A stretch of DNA of 45,772 nt from Bacillota bacterium (GCA_029555925.1 JAKPQU010000042.1:1-45772), one strand, 5' to 3'. Positions 23,160 through 32,716 are shown, counted from the first letter of the stretch. The notes: generated by a model not told the origin, from the sequence alone. Made by a program: numbers and translations.

Positions 23160-25061
23160 TTACTCTTTCTTATCACCGTAAACCAGGACAGAGCCGTCTT
23201 TTGATTCATATTCTTTTTCCCAGGACTTTTCAAGTTCACTCACCACTTCTTTTTCCAGCAGATATGAATCTTTAAGCCTCTTTTTTCTTTCATACCAGTC
23301 CTTCTGTTTTTCTCCTTCCTGAAGTTTCAGAAGAGACAGAAGTTCTTTCATAATATAAACAATATGAACTTTCCTGTAGTGCTGTGGCATGATTTTAAGT
23401 TTTTCTTCATTGCTCATCCTGAAATATCCCGGAATTTTAGTTTTATCAAACCATTTGCCGTAATTTGCCACTTCTTTTGAAAGGTTTGCCACATCTCTTC
23501 CTGCCACTTTATTGTCAACACATAATCTGGCAATCTCATTCATCAAATCTTCAGATTTTATCTCTCCTCCGTAATGTTTGAGTTTACCGGAAATATATTT
23601 ATTTAAATCTTCCGAACCATAGGAAGTCCAGAATGGATTGTCTTCTTTTATATTCTCTGTAAGTATATAACCTTCCTTCAGTGCATCATGGAGACACACA
23701 TTGAGAAAGAGATTTTTATAGTCTTCCATTGTTTCCGCACCTTTTGCACTTATTTTGAAAAATCTCGTGTAAATAGCAGGGTCTAAAATGTCTATAGAAG
23801 ATGTTTCATCGTCTCCTACGAGATTAACGTCGGCAAAGAGCACGAAATGTCCGGTTCTCGGCGTCTCAGGGCCGTCTATAATATTAAGGGCTTCTCCTAC
23901 GAGCTGATTGTCTTCCTGTCTGGCATCTTTTGCCTTCCTGGAAGGCATCATAGTGTCAAAATCAGGCATATAGACAAATCGTCTTTTATCAGGTTTCCAT
24001 ACCCTGTCCGTAAAAATCCTTCTGAATTCATTGGCACTTTTATTCTGATATTCCGATTTGAATTTACTTCCCATTATAATGACTACTTCTGCAGGGAGAT
24101 CATGCTCTTTTGCTATTTTCATGGCTTCATTGAACATGGCCATAATTGTAACTGTTTTACCGCAGCCGGAGCTTCCTATGATGATAAAATACTGCATGAA
24201 AGGCATAAGTGGATTGGTCGTTTCTCCCGGGCCCATGCTCATGACGTTATAGATTGCTTCAAAGCCTATTCGTTTCATTTCCGAGTTGCCGACTATTTTG
24301 TCAAACGGTACTTCTACATGGAATTTACTTTCTTCAAAACGGCTCAGAGAAAAACCCTGTATCTTTGTTTCTCCTATTTTAAGTTCTATACCGTTTACAT
24401 TGAAGTAATTTATTATATCCTCATAGTCTCCTCTGCATGACAGAATGGCATTTGCATAATTCTTGAAAAATGTGGCAGTATTTTGAATTAGTTTCTCTCT
24501 GCTGTCAGTGGCGTATTTCCCCTGTTTACTTTTTATAAAATCTATGTAATCACTTATGGAGTTTCGCAGAAATGCATCTTTCCCCTGGATTTTAAAGGGT
24601 TTTAATTCTTCGGTGGAAACACTTTCTGTTCCGGTTTCTTCTTTGAGTATGTCCATGCCTATAAGAGAACCGCAGTAAAGTGAATAAAACTGAATAAATT
24701 CTTTTTCTCTTTCAGAAAGTTCAAGGTCACTCTTGCCTTCATCAAGCCGTTTTTCCGTAAGAAATCTCTTCTCAAGGCTTTCATAAAGGGCAAGATAGGC
24801 TCCCCAGCAATTTTCAAGACTTTCGAGAGAAAAAACTTCTTCCCTGAAACTCCTGTATTTCAAATGAGGAAACAGAGAATTGAGAGCTTCTACAAAGGTT
24901 TTGTCCGTATAACGGCCACGGTCTACGACAGAGGTACCTTTCTGTACTTTATCTACTCCTACAAGTACTTTAATGGTTTCATTATCCAGAATTTCTCTTA
25001 CATGGGATATTTTTTCTTTCATTATTTCATCATGTATTGCAAGGGGGCTTGATACTTTCAT
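23160..25061 (-). CDS. AAA+-type ATPase of an unknown four-gene set
   Basis: The protein (633 residues from the chosen start) carries a Walker A motif IIIGSSGCGKTVTIMAMF at about 317-334, a likely Walker B RRFVYMPDFD, a sensor-like GHFVLFADVNLVGDDETSS, and an arginine-finger-like DPAIYTRFFKIS, all consistent with an AAA+ ATPase. The N-terminal 290 residues are helical and unrecognised. The C-terminal part (RDVANLSKEVANYGKWFDKT) is helical. I place the start at the ATG at 25061 (MKVSSPLAIHDEIM) because GGAGG lies 8 nt upstream; the longer frame from 25127 begins inside a heptamer array. Neighbours suggest a complex with the proteins at 21707, 27545 and 28754; the process is unknown. Confidence 0.8.
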   Translation of the reverse strand: MKVSSPLAIHDEIMKEKISHVREILDNETIKVLVGVDKVQKGTSVVDRGRYTDKTFVEALNSLFPHLKYRSFREEVFSLESLENCWGAYLALYESLEKRFLTEKRLDEGKSDLELSEREKEFIQFYSLYCGSLIGMDILKEETGTESVSTEELKPFKIQGKDAFLRNSISDYIDFIKSKQGKYATDSREKLIQNTATFFKNYANAILSCRGDYEDIINYFNVNGIELKIGETKIQGFSLSRFEESKFHVEVPFDKIVGNSEMKRIGFEAIYNVMSMGPGETTNPLMPFMQYFIIIGSSGCGKTVTIMAMFNEAMKIAKEHDLPAEVVIIMGSKFKSEYQNKSANEFRRIFTDRVWKPDKRRFVYMPDFDTMMPSRKAKDARQEDNQLVGEALNIIDGPETPRTGHFVLFADVNLVGDDETSSIDILDPAIYTRFFKISAKGAETMEDYKNLFLNVCLHDALKEGYILTENIKEDNPFWTSYGSEDLNKYISGKLKHYGGEIKSEDLMNEIARLCVDNKVAGRDVANLSKEVANYGKWFDKTKIPGYFRMSNEEKLKIMPQHYRKVHIVYIMKELLSLLKLQEGEKQKDWYERKKRLKDSYLLEKEVVSELEKSWEKEYESKDGSVLVYGDKKE

Positions 25062-25493
25062 ATAGTTTTCCTCCGGCTTTTTACTGAAGCGAGAAATAAT
25101 TTGATCGTGACGCGTCACGGGAGGCACGACCCTGCTGAATGGCCATGCTCAGTTCAGTAAGAAAATTTTTTCGAATTTTACTCTGAAATTATAAAGTATT
25201 TTCTCCTGAAGGTCAACTGATCAGTGAATAGTGAAAAGTAGGTAAAATTCAGTGGATTTTCCCCCAGGCCTTACCCCCGGTCAGAATGAATAATAAAAAA
25301 GGATTTTAGATTTTTGGATATAAATATCTGTCTGTAGTAAAAATCTCTTATCTCGCGTAACGCGTCACGATTTATATGATTATAGTGTATTTCATAACTT
25401 ATTAGAATTTAAGTCGTCGTGACGCGTGACGCGTGACGGGTTTAATCCCTGCGCATCACGCATTACGCTTTACGCATTACGAGGTCATTATTT
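25062..25493. other. Divergent intergenic region before the family 4 glycosyltransferase
   Basis: Holds heptamer arrays (25104-25123, 25353-25370), a tract of unique AT-rich DNA at 25150-25340, and one full leader element (25381-25519). No ORF or terminator is clear. Confidence 0.6.
25104..25123. repeat. CGTNACG heptamers upstream of AAA+ gene
   Basis: ATCGTGACGCGTCACGGGAG; the palindromic pair CGTGACG and CGTCACG. Confidence 0.75.
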
Positions 25494-25519
25494 ATGGATA
25501 GTTATGAAACTAACTATAA
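25353..25519 (+). repeat. Dispersed leader element, copy A
   Basis: CGTAACGCGTCACGATTTAT, then the 40-bp AT-rich block (25381-25420), GTGACGC heptamers, GGGTTTAATCCCTGCG, CATTACG heptamers, GAGGTCATTATTT, ATG and codons for DSYETNYK, up to 25519. From 25381 it matches copy B (34030-34173) almost base for base apart from one 7-bp heptamer and a few substitutions. It provides the ribosome-binding site, start codon and first residues of the glycosyltransferase. Confidence 0.93.
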
Positions 25520-26639
25520 AGTATGTATTATTTTCCCAGCTCTCTTTAATAAAGGCGGCTGCGAAACTCTTATTAAATATGTTATAAGAAGCCTTTATAA
25601 AGAGATTAAATTTTATATTCTCACATCTGTTGAACACAGAAATTCGGAATATCAGGAATTTTTAAATTATACTGAAGAAATTGTAAATGTCCGTCCGGAT
25701 AACCAACAAAAATTACTTGATGAACTGAAGAGAATAAAGCCTCATGTGGTTTTTACCGGATTTTTTCATTTTGCTACGGCACCATGTGCCAAACTGAATA
25801 TACCTCTCGTGGAATTCTGCGTGGGAGCAAAAGTTATGCCGAGGCCTCAGGCAAATCCTCTTCATAATTATATGACTGTCGAATCCGAAGGAGCCAAAAA
25901 GCAGATACTGAAATACCGTAATTACCCTGAAGAAAGAATAAAGGTCATAAGAAATACTGTTTTCTATGACGGAGAAATTGCTTCTGAGAAAGATATAAGA
26001 ACCCTCTTTGATGTGCCGGAAGATTTTTATATTGTAAGTCTTAATGCAAGAGCAGTTCACGGGAAGGGATGGTCTGTTATAGCAGAAGCGATGCGCATTA
26101 TGTCAGATGAAAAAGTTATATTTACTGGTTTTTCAAGAATAGAGAAAGCCAGAACTTCTGCATGGAATAAAATTCTCTTTTATAATAAGACATTAAAAAA
26201 TTTCAAAGTTTTTGACGGCGCCGATATGGAAAGATCTTATATTATGGGTGTTACGGCCTGTTCCGATATTGTCTGTATGCCCACCACACACAGGGAAGAA
26301 GGTATACCGAACTGTATCGTGGAAGCCATTTATTTCGGTAAGCCTGTTATTACCTGCCGGAACGGATATATAGATGAAATTGTTTTTGACGGAGAAAATG
26401 GCATGTTTGTCAGACCCGGCGGTGGTGATGTGGCAGAAGCCATAAAATATCTTATGAGTAATGATGAATTGAGAACAAATTATTCGTTACGTTCAAAAGA
26501 AATATATAATGAATTATATGATAGAGAATCCTTCAAAAATTCTTACAGACAGGTTTTTCTTGATGCTGCAGAAGAAGGATATTTCTACGGAAACAGGAAA
26601 AAGGGATTCTTGGAAAAATTTTTTACCCGGTTTTTTTAA
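25494..26639 (+). CDS. Family 4 glycosyltransferase with repeat-encoded N-terminus
   Basis: The 381-residue protein has a GT-B fold of the GT1/GT4 type. The first Rossmann domain has CIIFPALFNKGGCETLIKYV (about 11-30); the donor-binding domain has NARAVHGKGW and the E-x7-E region REEGIPNCIVEAIYFGKPVI (about 270-290), then NGYIDEIVFDGENGMFVRPG. It transfers a sugar from a nucleotide donor in cell-surface glycan synthesis; substrate unknown. The first nine residues MDSYETNYK and the GAGGT site belong to the dispersed leader element and are identical to those of the kinase at 34150, so the natural N-terminus was probably MKVCIIFP-like. The 3' end overlaps the convergent glycosyltransferase by 17 bp. 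Confidence 0.88.
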   Translation: MDSYETNYKVCIIFPALFNKGGCETLIKYVIRSLYKEIKFYILTSVEHRNSEYQEFLNYTEEIVNVRPDNQQKLLDELKRIKPHVVFTGFFHFATAPCAKLNIPLVEFCVGAKVMPRPQANPLHNYMTVESEGAKKQILKYRNYPEERIKVIRNTVFYDGEIASEKDIRTLFDVPEDFYIVSLNARAVHGKGWSVIAEAMRIMSDEKVIFTGFSRIEKARTSAWNKILFYNKTLKNFKVFDGADMERSYIMGVTACSDIVCMPTTHREEGIPNCIVEAIYFGKPVITCRNGYIDEIVFDGENGMFVRPGGGDVAEAIKYLMSNDELRTNYSLRSKEIYNELYDRESFKNSYRQVFLDAAEEGYFYGNRKKGFLEKFFTRFF

Positions 26640-27501
26640 GTTCTTCTTTTATGGTATTGAGATAATAATAATTTCCTATTTGAGAAGTAAGGAATGAGCG
26701 ATAATAAAATTTGCTTTCCGAACTGTTGAATATCTGTTCATAAAACTTTATAAGAAAGGGAGGGTTGAAGATTTTTAAATTTAAAAAACTTAAAAAATGT
26801 ATGCCTGTACCCAGTTTTATTCTCCAGTGATGGTGTTTTCTGTAGAGTTTTACCGCATAGACTGCTTTTTTTATAGCCCATTTTTTTATATATGCCAGTT
26901 CATCAGGTTGAAATGGTTTATAATGGAACACGATTGCTTTAAATGAAAATGTCCATTTTAGTCCCATCATCCTGAGGCGAAATCCCAGTTCGCAATCTTC
27001 CCACCATAGAAAAGACGGATCGAAACTTCCGGCTTTTATAATATGTTCTTTCGCCACAGATACATTACTTGTACAGAAAAAATTTTTATTCATATCCCAG
27101 AAACCTACCGGCCTGTCCTGTGGTATTTTCATTTCCGGAATATTTATTACAGGGCCTCTTACTATAAGATCGTCTTGATTTTTTTGTAATATAAGATGCT
27201 CTTTTATCAGTTCCGGATGGGGGAGAACATCATCATCAAAAAATAATATTATTCTGCCTTTTGCCCGGTTTACTCCGTTATTTCTTGCCACAGCCTGTCC
27301 CTGATTGTCCTGACGTATATAAGTGAAGTTATAATTTTTCTCTACAGTTCCGACAAGTTCTTCTGTACCGTCGGTAGACCCGTCATCTATGAGGAGTACT
27401 TCAAAATCATCTCTTGAAGCTGACTGATTATTTATAAGCTGTAAACATTCTCTGAGTACATCTTTTCTGTTATATGTAGGTATGACTATACTTATTTCCA
27501 T
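26623..27501 (-). CDS. Family 2 glycosyltransferase
   Basis: The 292-residue GT-A enzyme shows ISIVIPTYNRKDVLRECLQL (3-22), VLLIDDGSTDGTEELVGTVE, NQGQAVARNNGVNRAKGRII and the metal-binding FFDDDVLPHPELI (about 92-104), plus a WWEDCELGFRLRMMG acceptor-site block near 166-180. The C-terminal part contains a Trp/Lys-rich helix but no clear transmembrane segment. It probably adds a sugar during surface polysaccharide synthesis. It ends tail-to-tail with the family 4 enzyme, overlapping by 17 bp, so antisense transcription through both ends is expected. A weak AT-rich leader follows heptamers near 27530. Confidence 0.9.
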   Translation of the reverse strand: MEISIVIPTYNRKDVLRECLQLINNQSASRDDFEVLLIDDGSTDGTEELVGTVEKNYNFTYIRQDNQGQAVARNNGVNRAKGRIILFFDDDVLPHPELIKEHLILQKNQDDLIVRGPVINIPEMKIPQDRPVGFWDMNKNFFCTSNVSVAKEHIIKAGSFDPSFLWWEDCELGFRLRMMGLKWTFSFKAIVFHYKPFQPDELAYIKKWAIKKAVYAVKLYRKHHHWRIKLGTGIHFLSFLNLKIFNPPFLIKFYEQIFNSSESKFYYRSFLTSQIGNYYYLNTIKEELKKTG

Positions 27502-27525
27502 GTTTTAATTGCAATCCGGTGTTCT

Positions 27526-27544
27526 ACTCATCACGCATCACGAT
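27526..27544. repeat. ATCACGC heptamers at end of unknown gene
   Basis: Minus strand: ATCGTGATGCGTGATGAG immediately after the TAA stop of the gene at 27545. Confidence 0.7.
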
Positions 27545-28702
27545 TTAAATGGCATGAACCTTAAAATTATCATAAAATTTCACTTTTGTCATAAGATCAT
27601 TACGCAGTTCCTGGGGGCATATGAAATAATTTTGAGTTTTCACAAGAGTTGACGGCGATGATTTTATATCTTCTGAACCTATGGCGAGTTTATCCACAAT
27701 AGGTATAAGGTAATTGGCAAAGAGTCCCACTGCCTGACCTTTGGCATCGCTTGACTGGCGAAGATTCTGGGCAATAGAATCCTGGTCGCTTATATATTCA
27801 ATCCTGTAACACATGAGATAGGGGAATTTCTTATCTTCAAAGAGTTCTTTCACAAATCGTTTATTACTGGTTTTAGAATAATAGAAGGGCCCTATTTCAC
27901 ACCTTTTAACCAGTTTCGGCTGAATACAGTCCATCGTTGAGAGCATAATATAAACATTTGCAGGATCCCTTGAGAAGAAACTTTTCATCTTTTCAAGAAA
28001 TTCCGGTTTTGTCTTATTATTACGGTCTATAGGCTCACTTTTCCATCTTGCAGGTGAAACAGTAAAAACTATTTCATAGAGAGCCCAGAGTTTTTTCGCA
28101 TCGTCAAAGCCTTTCAGAACTGCCTGGAAATATCTGTCTTTCCCTTCGGATTTCATATATGTAATTTTTATATCATTATCCATAGGGATTTCCATGGTTC
28201 TGTATCTGTTCAGGAAGTCGAGCCTTCTGAACCATACCGGTTCTTCTCCGTTAAAAATGAACTTCTTTTCATTATGTTCTCTTATGGCTATCAGTTTGTT
28301 TATAACGGGGATTTGAGGCAGTGATTCAAAAGTGGTTTCATCAAAGAATATATCCATGTATTTTCTGGATATTTCTTCATCCAGGAGAGCCACTTCTTTA
28401 TGGAGTCTCTCCACGCCTCCGTCTTTTTCCTTGAGTCTCCAGAGGAGGTACCGGGATTCGAATGTGGGAAATCCGCAGTCTTCCGGGTCTACCTTTATAG
28501 TTTCAAAGATACCCAGGAAATCTCCCTGCTTTGGCTCCGCTTTATATCTCAGTAATTCAAAAAAGTTTATAAGTAACTGATTAAACTGGACCATTTCCTG
28601 ATAGTCCTTTTTTTTGAATTCTTCGATAAGATAGCGAAGGCATGTTATGATTAAATTTAAATAATTGTCTTTATCGGTTCCTGTTAATTCCAGTTCTTCC
28701 AT
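27545..28702 (-). CDS. Unknown protein of the AAA+ gene set
   Basis: The 385-residue protein is soluble by appearance, with a helical N-terminal half (NLIITCLRYLIEEFKKKDYQ, LLINFFELLRYKAEP) and a mixed C-terminal half (NVYIMLSTMDCIQPKLVKRC, FPYLMCYRIEYISDQDS). I recognise no family. The chosen start is ATG at 28702 (MEELELTG); an in-frame GTG at 28741 would translate a heptamer array as TRHALRITIYLI, which I consider spurious. There is no clear Shine-Dalgarno sequence. It lies between the coiled-coil gene at 28754 and the two glycosyltransferases, and beyond these is the AAA+ gene, suggesting one set interrupted by insertion. Confidence 0.65.
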   Translation of the reverse strand: MEELELTGTDKDNYLNLIITCLRYLIEEFKKKDYQEMVQFNQLLINFFELLRYKAEPKQGDFLGIFETIKVDPEDCGFPTFESRYLLWRLKEKDGGVERLHKEVALLDEEISRKYMDIFFDETTFESLPQIPVINKLIAIREHNEKKFIFNGEEPVWFRRLDFLNRYRTMEIPMDNDIKITYMKSEGKDRYFQAVLKGFDDAKKLWALYEIVFTVSPARWKSEPIDRNNKTKPEFLEKMKSFFSRDPANVYIMLSTMDCIQPKLVKRCEIGPFYYSKTSNKRFVKELFEDKKFPYLMCYRIEYISDQDSIAQNLRQSSDAKGQAVGLFANYLIPIVDKLAIGSEDIKSSPSTLVKTQNYFICPQELRNDLMTKVKFYDNFKVHAI

Positions 28703-28711
28703 AATTAAATA

Positions 28712-28750
28712 AATCGTGATGCGTAACGCGTGACGCGTCACGTGTCACGA
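28712..28750. repeat. GTGATGC/CGTNACG heptamer array
   Basis: Plus strand ATCGTGATGCGTAACGCGTG followed by ACGCGTCACGTGTCACGATT, filling the gap between the genes at 28754 and 27545. Confidence 0.85.
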
Positions 28751-28753
28751 TTC

Positions 28754-29872
28754 CTAAATAGTTGTTACTCCACCCCGTTCTTCCTGCTTTTCATAAAGTT
28801 CCTGAATGGCTTTTTCTCTGAATTCTCTGCTTGCATCTATGGCCTGTAAAGCAATCTCTCTCTTTTTCTCATCTGTAATGGGTTTCTTTAACTGTTCGAA
28901 TACCTTCTCACTTATCTTCTTCGTTTCCATAGCTACGGAAGCAAGAGCTTCGCTGCTTGTCTTTTTCACATTGTCTATGAATTCGACTGCTGCATTCTGA
29001 AGGTCTACTCCCTGTATGGCCCAGATCATTCTGTCATAGGTCATCTGCATGGTTCTTTTCATTGTATTTATCTGAATGGAGAGACCTTTATAGTTTTTCA
29101 TCTGTTCTTTTATGATTTCTCCCCATACCTGAAGGGTTTTATACTGGTCATGACCGCATTCGAACATGAGAACCCCTTCTGTAAATTTGTCACATGCAAT
29201 TTCCAGGTTATCTTTATATTTTTTATAGTCATTTTGAAGTTCTGACACCTGTTGTATGAGAAGTGCTTTTTTATCCTGATCTGTTTCTGCCGCTAACTGT
29301 TCTTCTAGTCTCTGTAATTTATCTTTTGCCTCCATTGCAAGAGGTCTCCACTGGTTTGCATCTTTATTACCTTCAAGCTGTTTTTTACTGCCTTCATTGT
29401 ATATATCCTGAAGTTTTTTTAGATCACTGTCAAGACGGTTATCAAGCTGTTCTCCTTCCAGTTTTCTTTTATCCAGTGCTATAGCCATTTCTTCAAGGGT
29501 TTTTCTCTGTTCCTGGAAAGCAAGACCTGTTTTGCTTACGCCCATTTCAAGGGCTTTTTTTCTTCCCCATGGACCGAGTTTATGAAGTAATCTCTGTTTC
29601 CAGGAATAGGTTTCATAGGTTAACCCGTTTTTTGATGCTTCAAGGACTTTCTGTGTCTTTTTAAGACTTTTGTTTACATCTTCGCAGAGCTCCTGATATC
29701 CTCTGACCTGCTGGGCTACACTGTTAATATAATTGCTCATATCATATTCCTGCATACCTTTGTCAATAATATTATTCAGAGAGGATTTATCTTCTGCTCT
29801 TCCTTCTCTTACTTTATTAATATCAAAGGCACTGAATACACTGTCCTGTTTCGCTTTTTCTTCTACAGCCAT
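28754..29872 (-). CDS. Coiled-coil protein, weakly TelA-like
   Basis: The 372-residue protein is nearly all helix with long coiled-coil stretches (KKTQKVLEASKNGLTYETYS, KDKLQRLEEQLAAETDQDKK, ISEKVFEQLKKPITDEKKRE). The pattern in the last 200 residues, with LIQQVSELQNDYKKYKDNLE and INTMKRTMQMTYDRMIWAIQ, loosely recalls TelA/toxic-anion-resistance proteins, though the TelA core is not certain. It has a strong ribosome-binding site GAGGAGG. It is the first of the minus-strand unknown set (28754, 27545, 23160, 21707). Scaffold or filament-forming partner of the AAA+ ATPase is a reasonable hypothesis only. Confidence 0.68.
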   Translation of the reverse strand: MAVEEKAKQDSVFSAFDINKVREGRAEDKSSLNNIIDKGMQEYDMSNYINSVAQQVRGYQELCEDVNKSLKKTQKVLEASKNGLTYETYSWKQRLLHKLGPWGRKKALEMGVSKTGLAFQEQRKTLEEMAIALDKRKLEGEQLDNRLDSDLKKLQDIYNEGSKKQLEGNKDANQWRPLAMEAKDKLQRLEEQLAAETDQDKKALLIQQVSELQNDYKKYKDNLEIACDKFTEGVLMFECGHDQYKTLQVWGEIIKEQMKNYKGLSIQINTMKRTMQMTYDRMIWAIQGVDLQNAAVEFIDNVKKTSSEALASVAMETKKISEKVFEQLKKPITDEKKREIALQAIDASREFREKAIQELYEKQEERGGVTTI

Positions 29873-29937
29873 GGTGATACCTCCTCAATAGACTGATGAA
29901 TTTATTATACCATAAAAATCAAGTCATTGATAAATAT

Positions 29938-29973
29938 TTAGTGACGCGTGACGCGTGACGCGTGACGCGAGGA
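29938..29973. repeat. GTGACGC heptamer array, four perfect copies
   Basis: GTGACGC repeated four times from 29941, then GAGG. Confidence 0.88.
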
Positions 29974-30091
29974 AAAGGCAAGTTTTGTCTATACAATTCT
30001 TCCAAACCCGGTATAAATCCTTTAAATATTTCCAGAAAAAGAAAGGAATATTTTTTCTCTTTAAGAATTATGATGATTAAAGGTAATTTTA

Positions 30092-30180
30092 TGGAGTGAA
30101 AAGTGAAGAGTGAAGGGGAAAATTTACAAGTGACGCATCACAACCTACCCGTCACGCGTTACGCGTCACACGTCACGATT
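30092..30180. repeat. Mixed heptamer array upstream of enolase
   Basis: GTGAAAAGTGAAGAGTGAAG, a short core, AGTGACGCATCACAACC, then CCGTCACGCGTTACGCGTCA and CACGTCACGATTT leading into AAAGAGGAGG and the enolase ATG. Confidence 0.85.
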
Positions 30181-30184
30181 TTAA

Positions 30185-31605
<1,421 letters not shown>

Positions 31606-31654
31606 ATAACGCCGCACCCATGGCGCGTCACAGGTGGGTTTTACTATTAACCAT

Positions 31655-31677
31655 TCACGACTCACAACTCACGAATC
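31655..31677. repeat. TTCACGACTCAC heptamers
   Basis: CATTCACGACTCACAACTCA then CGAA, in opposite sense to the enolase-proximal array. Confidence 0.75.
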
Positions 31678-31686
31678 GCTATAAAT

Positions 31687-31719
31687 AAATAGAGAGGCGA
31701 GTTCATCGCCCCTCTATTT
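31687..31719. terminator. Bidirectional rho-independent terminator
   Basis: AAATAGAGAGGCGA (31687-31700), loop GTTCA, TCGCCCCTCTATTT (31706-31719): a 14-bp stem with one mismatch, U-rich on the 3' side of both strands. It lies between convergent enolase and M15 peptidase genes. Confidence 0.8.
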
Positions 31720-31749
31720 TCTATATAAAAATATGTCTATCTGTTTTTA

Positions 31750-31783
31750 CATTACCCATCACGCATCACGCATTACGCATTTA
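31750..31783. repeat. GTGATGC heptamers after the M15 peptidase
   Basis: Plus strand CATCACGCATCACGCATTAC followed by GCATTTAA; on the minus strand the array begins right after the TAA stop. Confidence 0.8.
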
Positions 31784-32716
31784 ATGTCCTGTTGTAGAAT
31801 AATGCCATGGTTCAGGTGGATAATTTTTGAAACCGAACTTCGGTGCATTCTGTTTGAGCCATCCATAGGCACTGGGCGGGCCAAGATCGAGAGCATTCCC
31901 TTTTTCGTGCTGACTTGTTCCCGGTCTTGCCACCATTTTCGGATTTGGATTTTTATTCCATAGAGCCTGCTGCTGGGCATGACTTCTGAAACCGGATGTG
32001 ATTGTAAGATTTATACCATCTCTCTTTGCAGCAGCGTCCATTGCGTCAAAAGCTGCCGCTATATTTGCTCCTATTGGTTTCCCTTTGCGTATTACTGTCC
32101 CCTGATTTCCGTCTCCTGACTGTATCTGTTGTCCTCCCTGTGCACCGTTCGCTCCCCCTGCATAGGCTCCTGCATAGGGCTGTCCGTCAGGACCTATACC
32201 TGCATAGGCTCCTGCACCACCACCGGGCATACCGCCCATCATACCGGGCATACCACCCATCATACCGGGCATACCACCCATCATACCGGGCATACCGCCC
32301 ATCATGCCGGGCATACCGCCCATCATACCGGGCATCATGCCGCCCATAAACGGATTTGCTCCTCCGCTCATCATCATCATCATCATCTGCATCATCTGCA
32401 TCATCATCTGCATCATCTGCATCATTGGATTCTGCTGCATACCAAGGAAATTACCGACACAGTTTCCTGCCATAGGGCTGAATCCGCCCATGCCCATCAT
32501 ATCGCCCAAGCTACCCATCATACCGGGCATACCGCCCATACCCATCATATCCATACTCTGGCAGGGGCCTCCTGTTAAACCACCAAGTCCCTGCATAAGC
32601 ATCTGGAGAGGGTTCATACCGCCCATCATTCCCCCCATGCCGGAAGCAAATCCTCCTCCGAAATAGTTATTTACCATCATGCTGTTATTAATACTGTTTC
32701 CTATTCCTATGCCCAT
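31781..32716 (-). CDS. M15 D-Ala-D-Ala carboxypeptidase with Met/Gly-rich N-terminal half
   Basis: The 311-residue protein joins two unlike parts. Residues 1-195 are low-complexity, dominated by Met, Gly and Pro: runs of QMMQMMMQMMQ near 98-115 and seven-residue GGMPGMM repeats near 128-165. Residues 205-311 are a VanY/LdcB-type M15 zinc peptidase: SGFRSHAQQQALWNKNP, TSQHEKGNALDL (His 270, Asp 277) and EPWH (Glu 302, His 305), the complete metal and catalytic set. Such enzymes trim peptidoglycan side chains, so it should act outside the membrane, but there is no Sec signal peptide; the N-terminal half may be an export or binding signal. The start has a perfect AAGGAGGT. Confidence 0.85.
   Translation of the reverse strand: MGIGIGNSINNSMMVNNYFGGGFASGMGGMMGGMNPLQMLMQGLGGLTGGPCQSMDMMGMGGMPGMMGSLGDMMGMGGFSPMAGNCVGNFLGMQQNPMMQMMQMMMQMMQMMMMMMSGGANPFMGGMMPGMMGGMPGMMGGMPGMMGGMPGMMGGMPGMMGGMPGGGAGAYAGIGPDGQPYAGAYAGGANGAQGGQQIQSGDGNQGTVIRKGKPIGANIAAAFDAMDAAAKRDGINLTITSGFRSHAQQQALWNKNPNPKMVARPGTSQHEKGNALDLGPPSAYGWLKQNAPKFGFKNYPPEPWHYSTTGH
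32226..32345 (-). repeat. In-frame 21-bp minisatellite in M15 peptidase gene
   Basis: About five to six copies of a 21-bp unit (plus strand CATACCGCCCATCATACCGG plus one base) encode GGMPGMM repeats. The unit is a multiple of three and likely to vary in copy number. Confidence 0.9.

Noticed and set aside
25062..25127. Upstream GTG start for the AAA+ ATPase
   Set aside because: It starts inside a heptamer array, while ATG at 25061 has a GGAGG site at proper spacing.
28445..28470. tRNA T-arm-like string GGGATTCGAAT
   Set aside because: It lies within a long coding frame and no cloverleaf can be built around it.
28703..28741. Upstream GTG start for the gene at 27545 giving TRHALRITIYLI
   Set aside because: The extra residues are a translated heptamer array; the ATG at 28702 begins the protein-like sequence.
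31759..31980. Minus-strand ORF ending CVMRDA
   Set aside because: It is an out-of-frame shadow of the M15 peptidase that runs into the heptamer array; the shared tail with the gene at 17201 is repeat-derived.
32129..32578. His-rich plus-strand ORF (HHTGHTAHHTGH-like)
   Set aside because: It is antisense to the Met/Gly-rich repeat of the M15 peptidase; the His codons mirror the GGMPGMM minisatellite and there is no ribosome-binding site.
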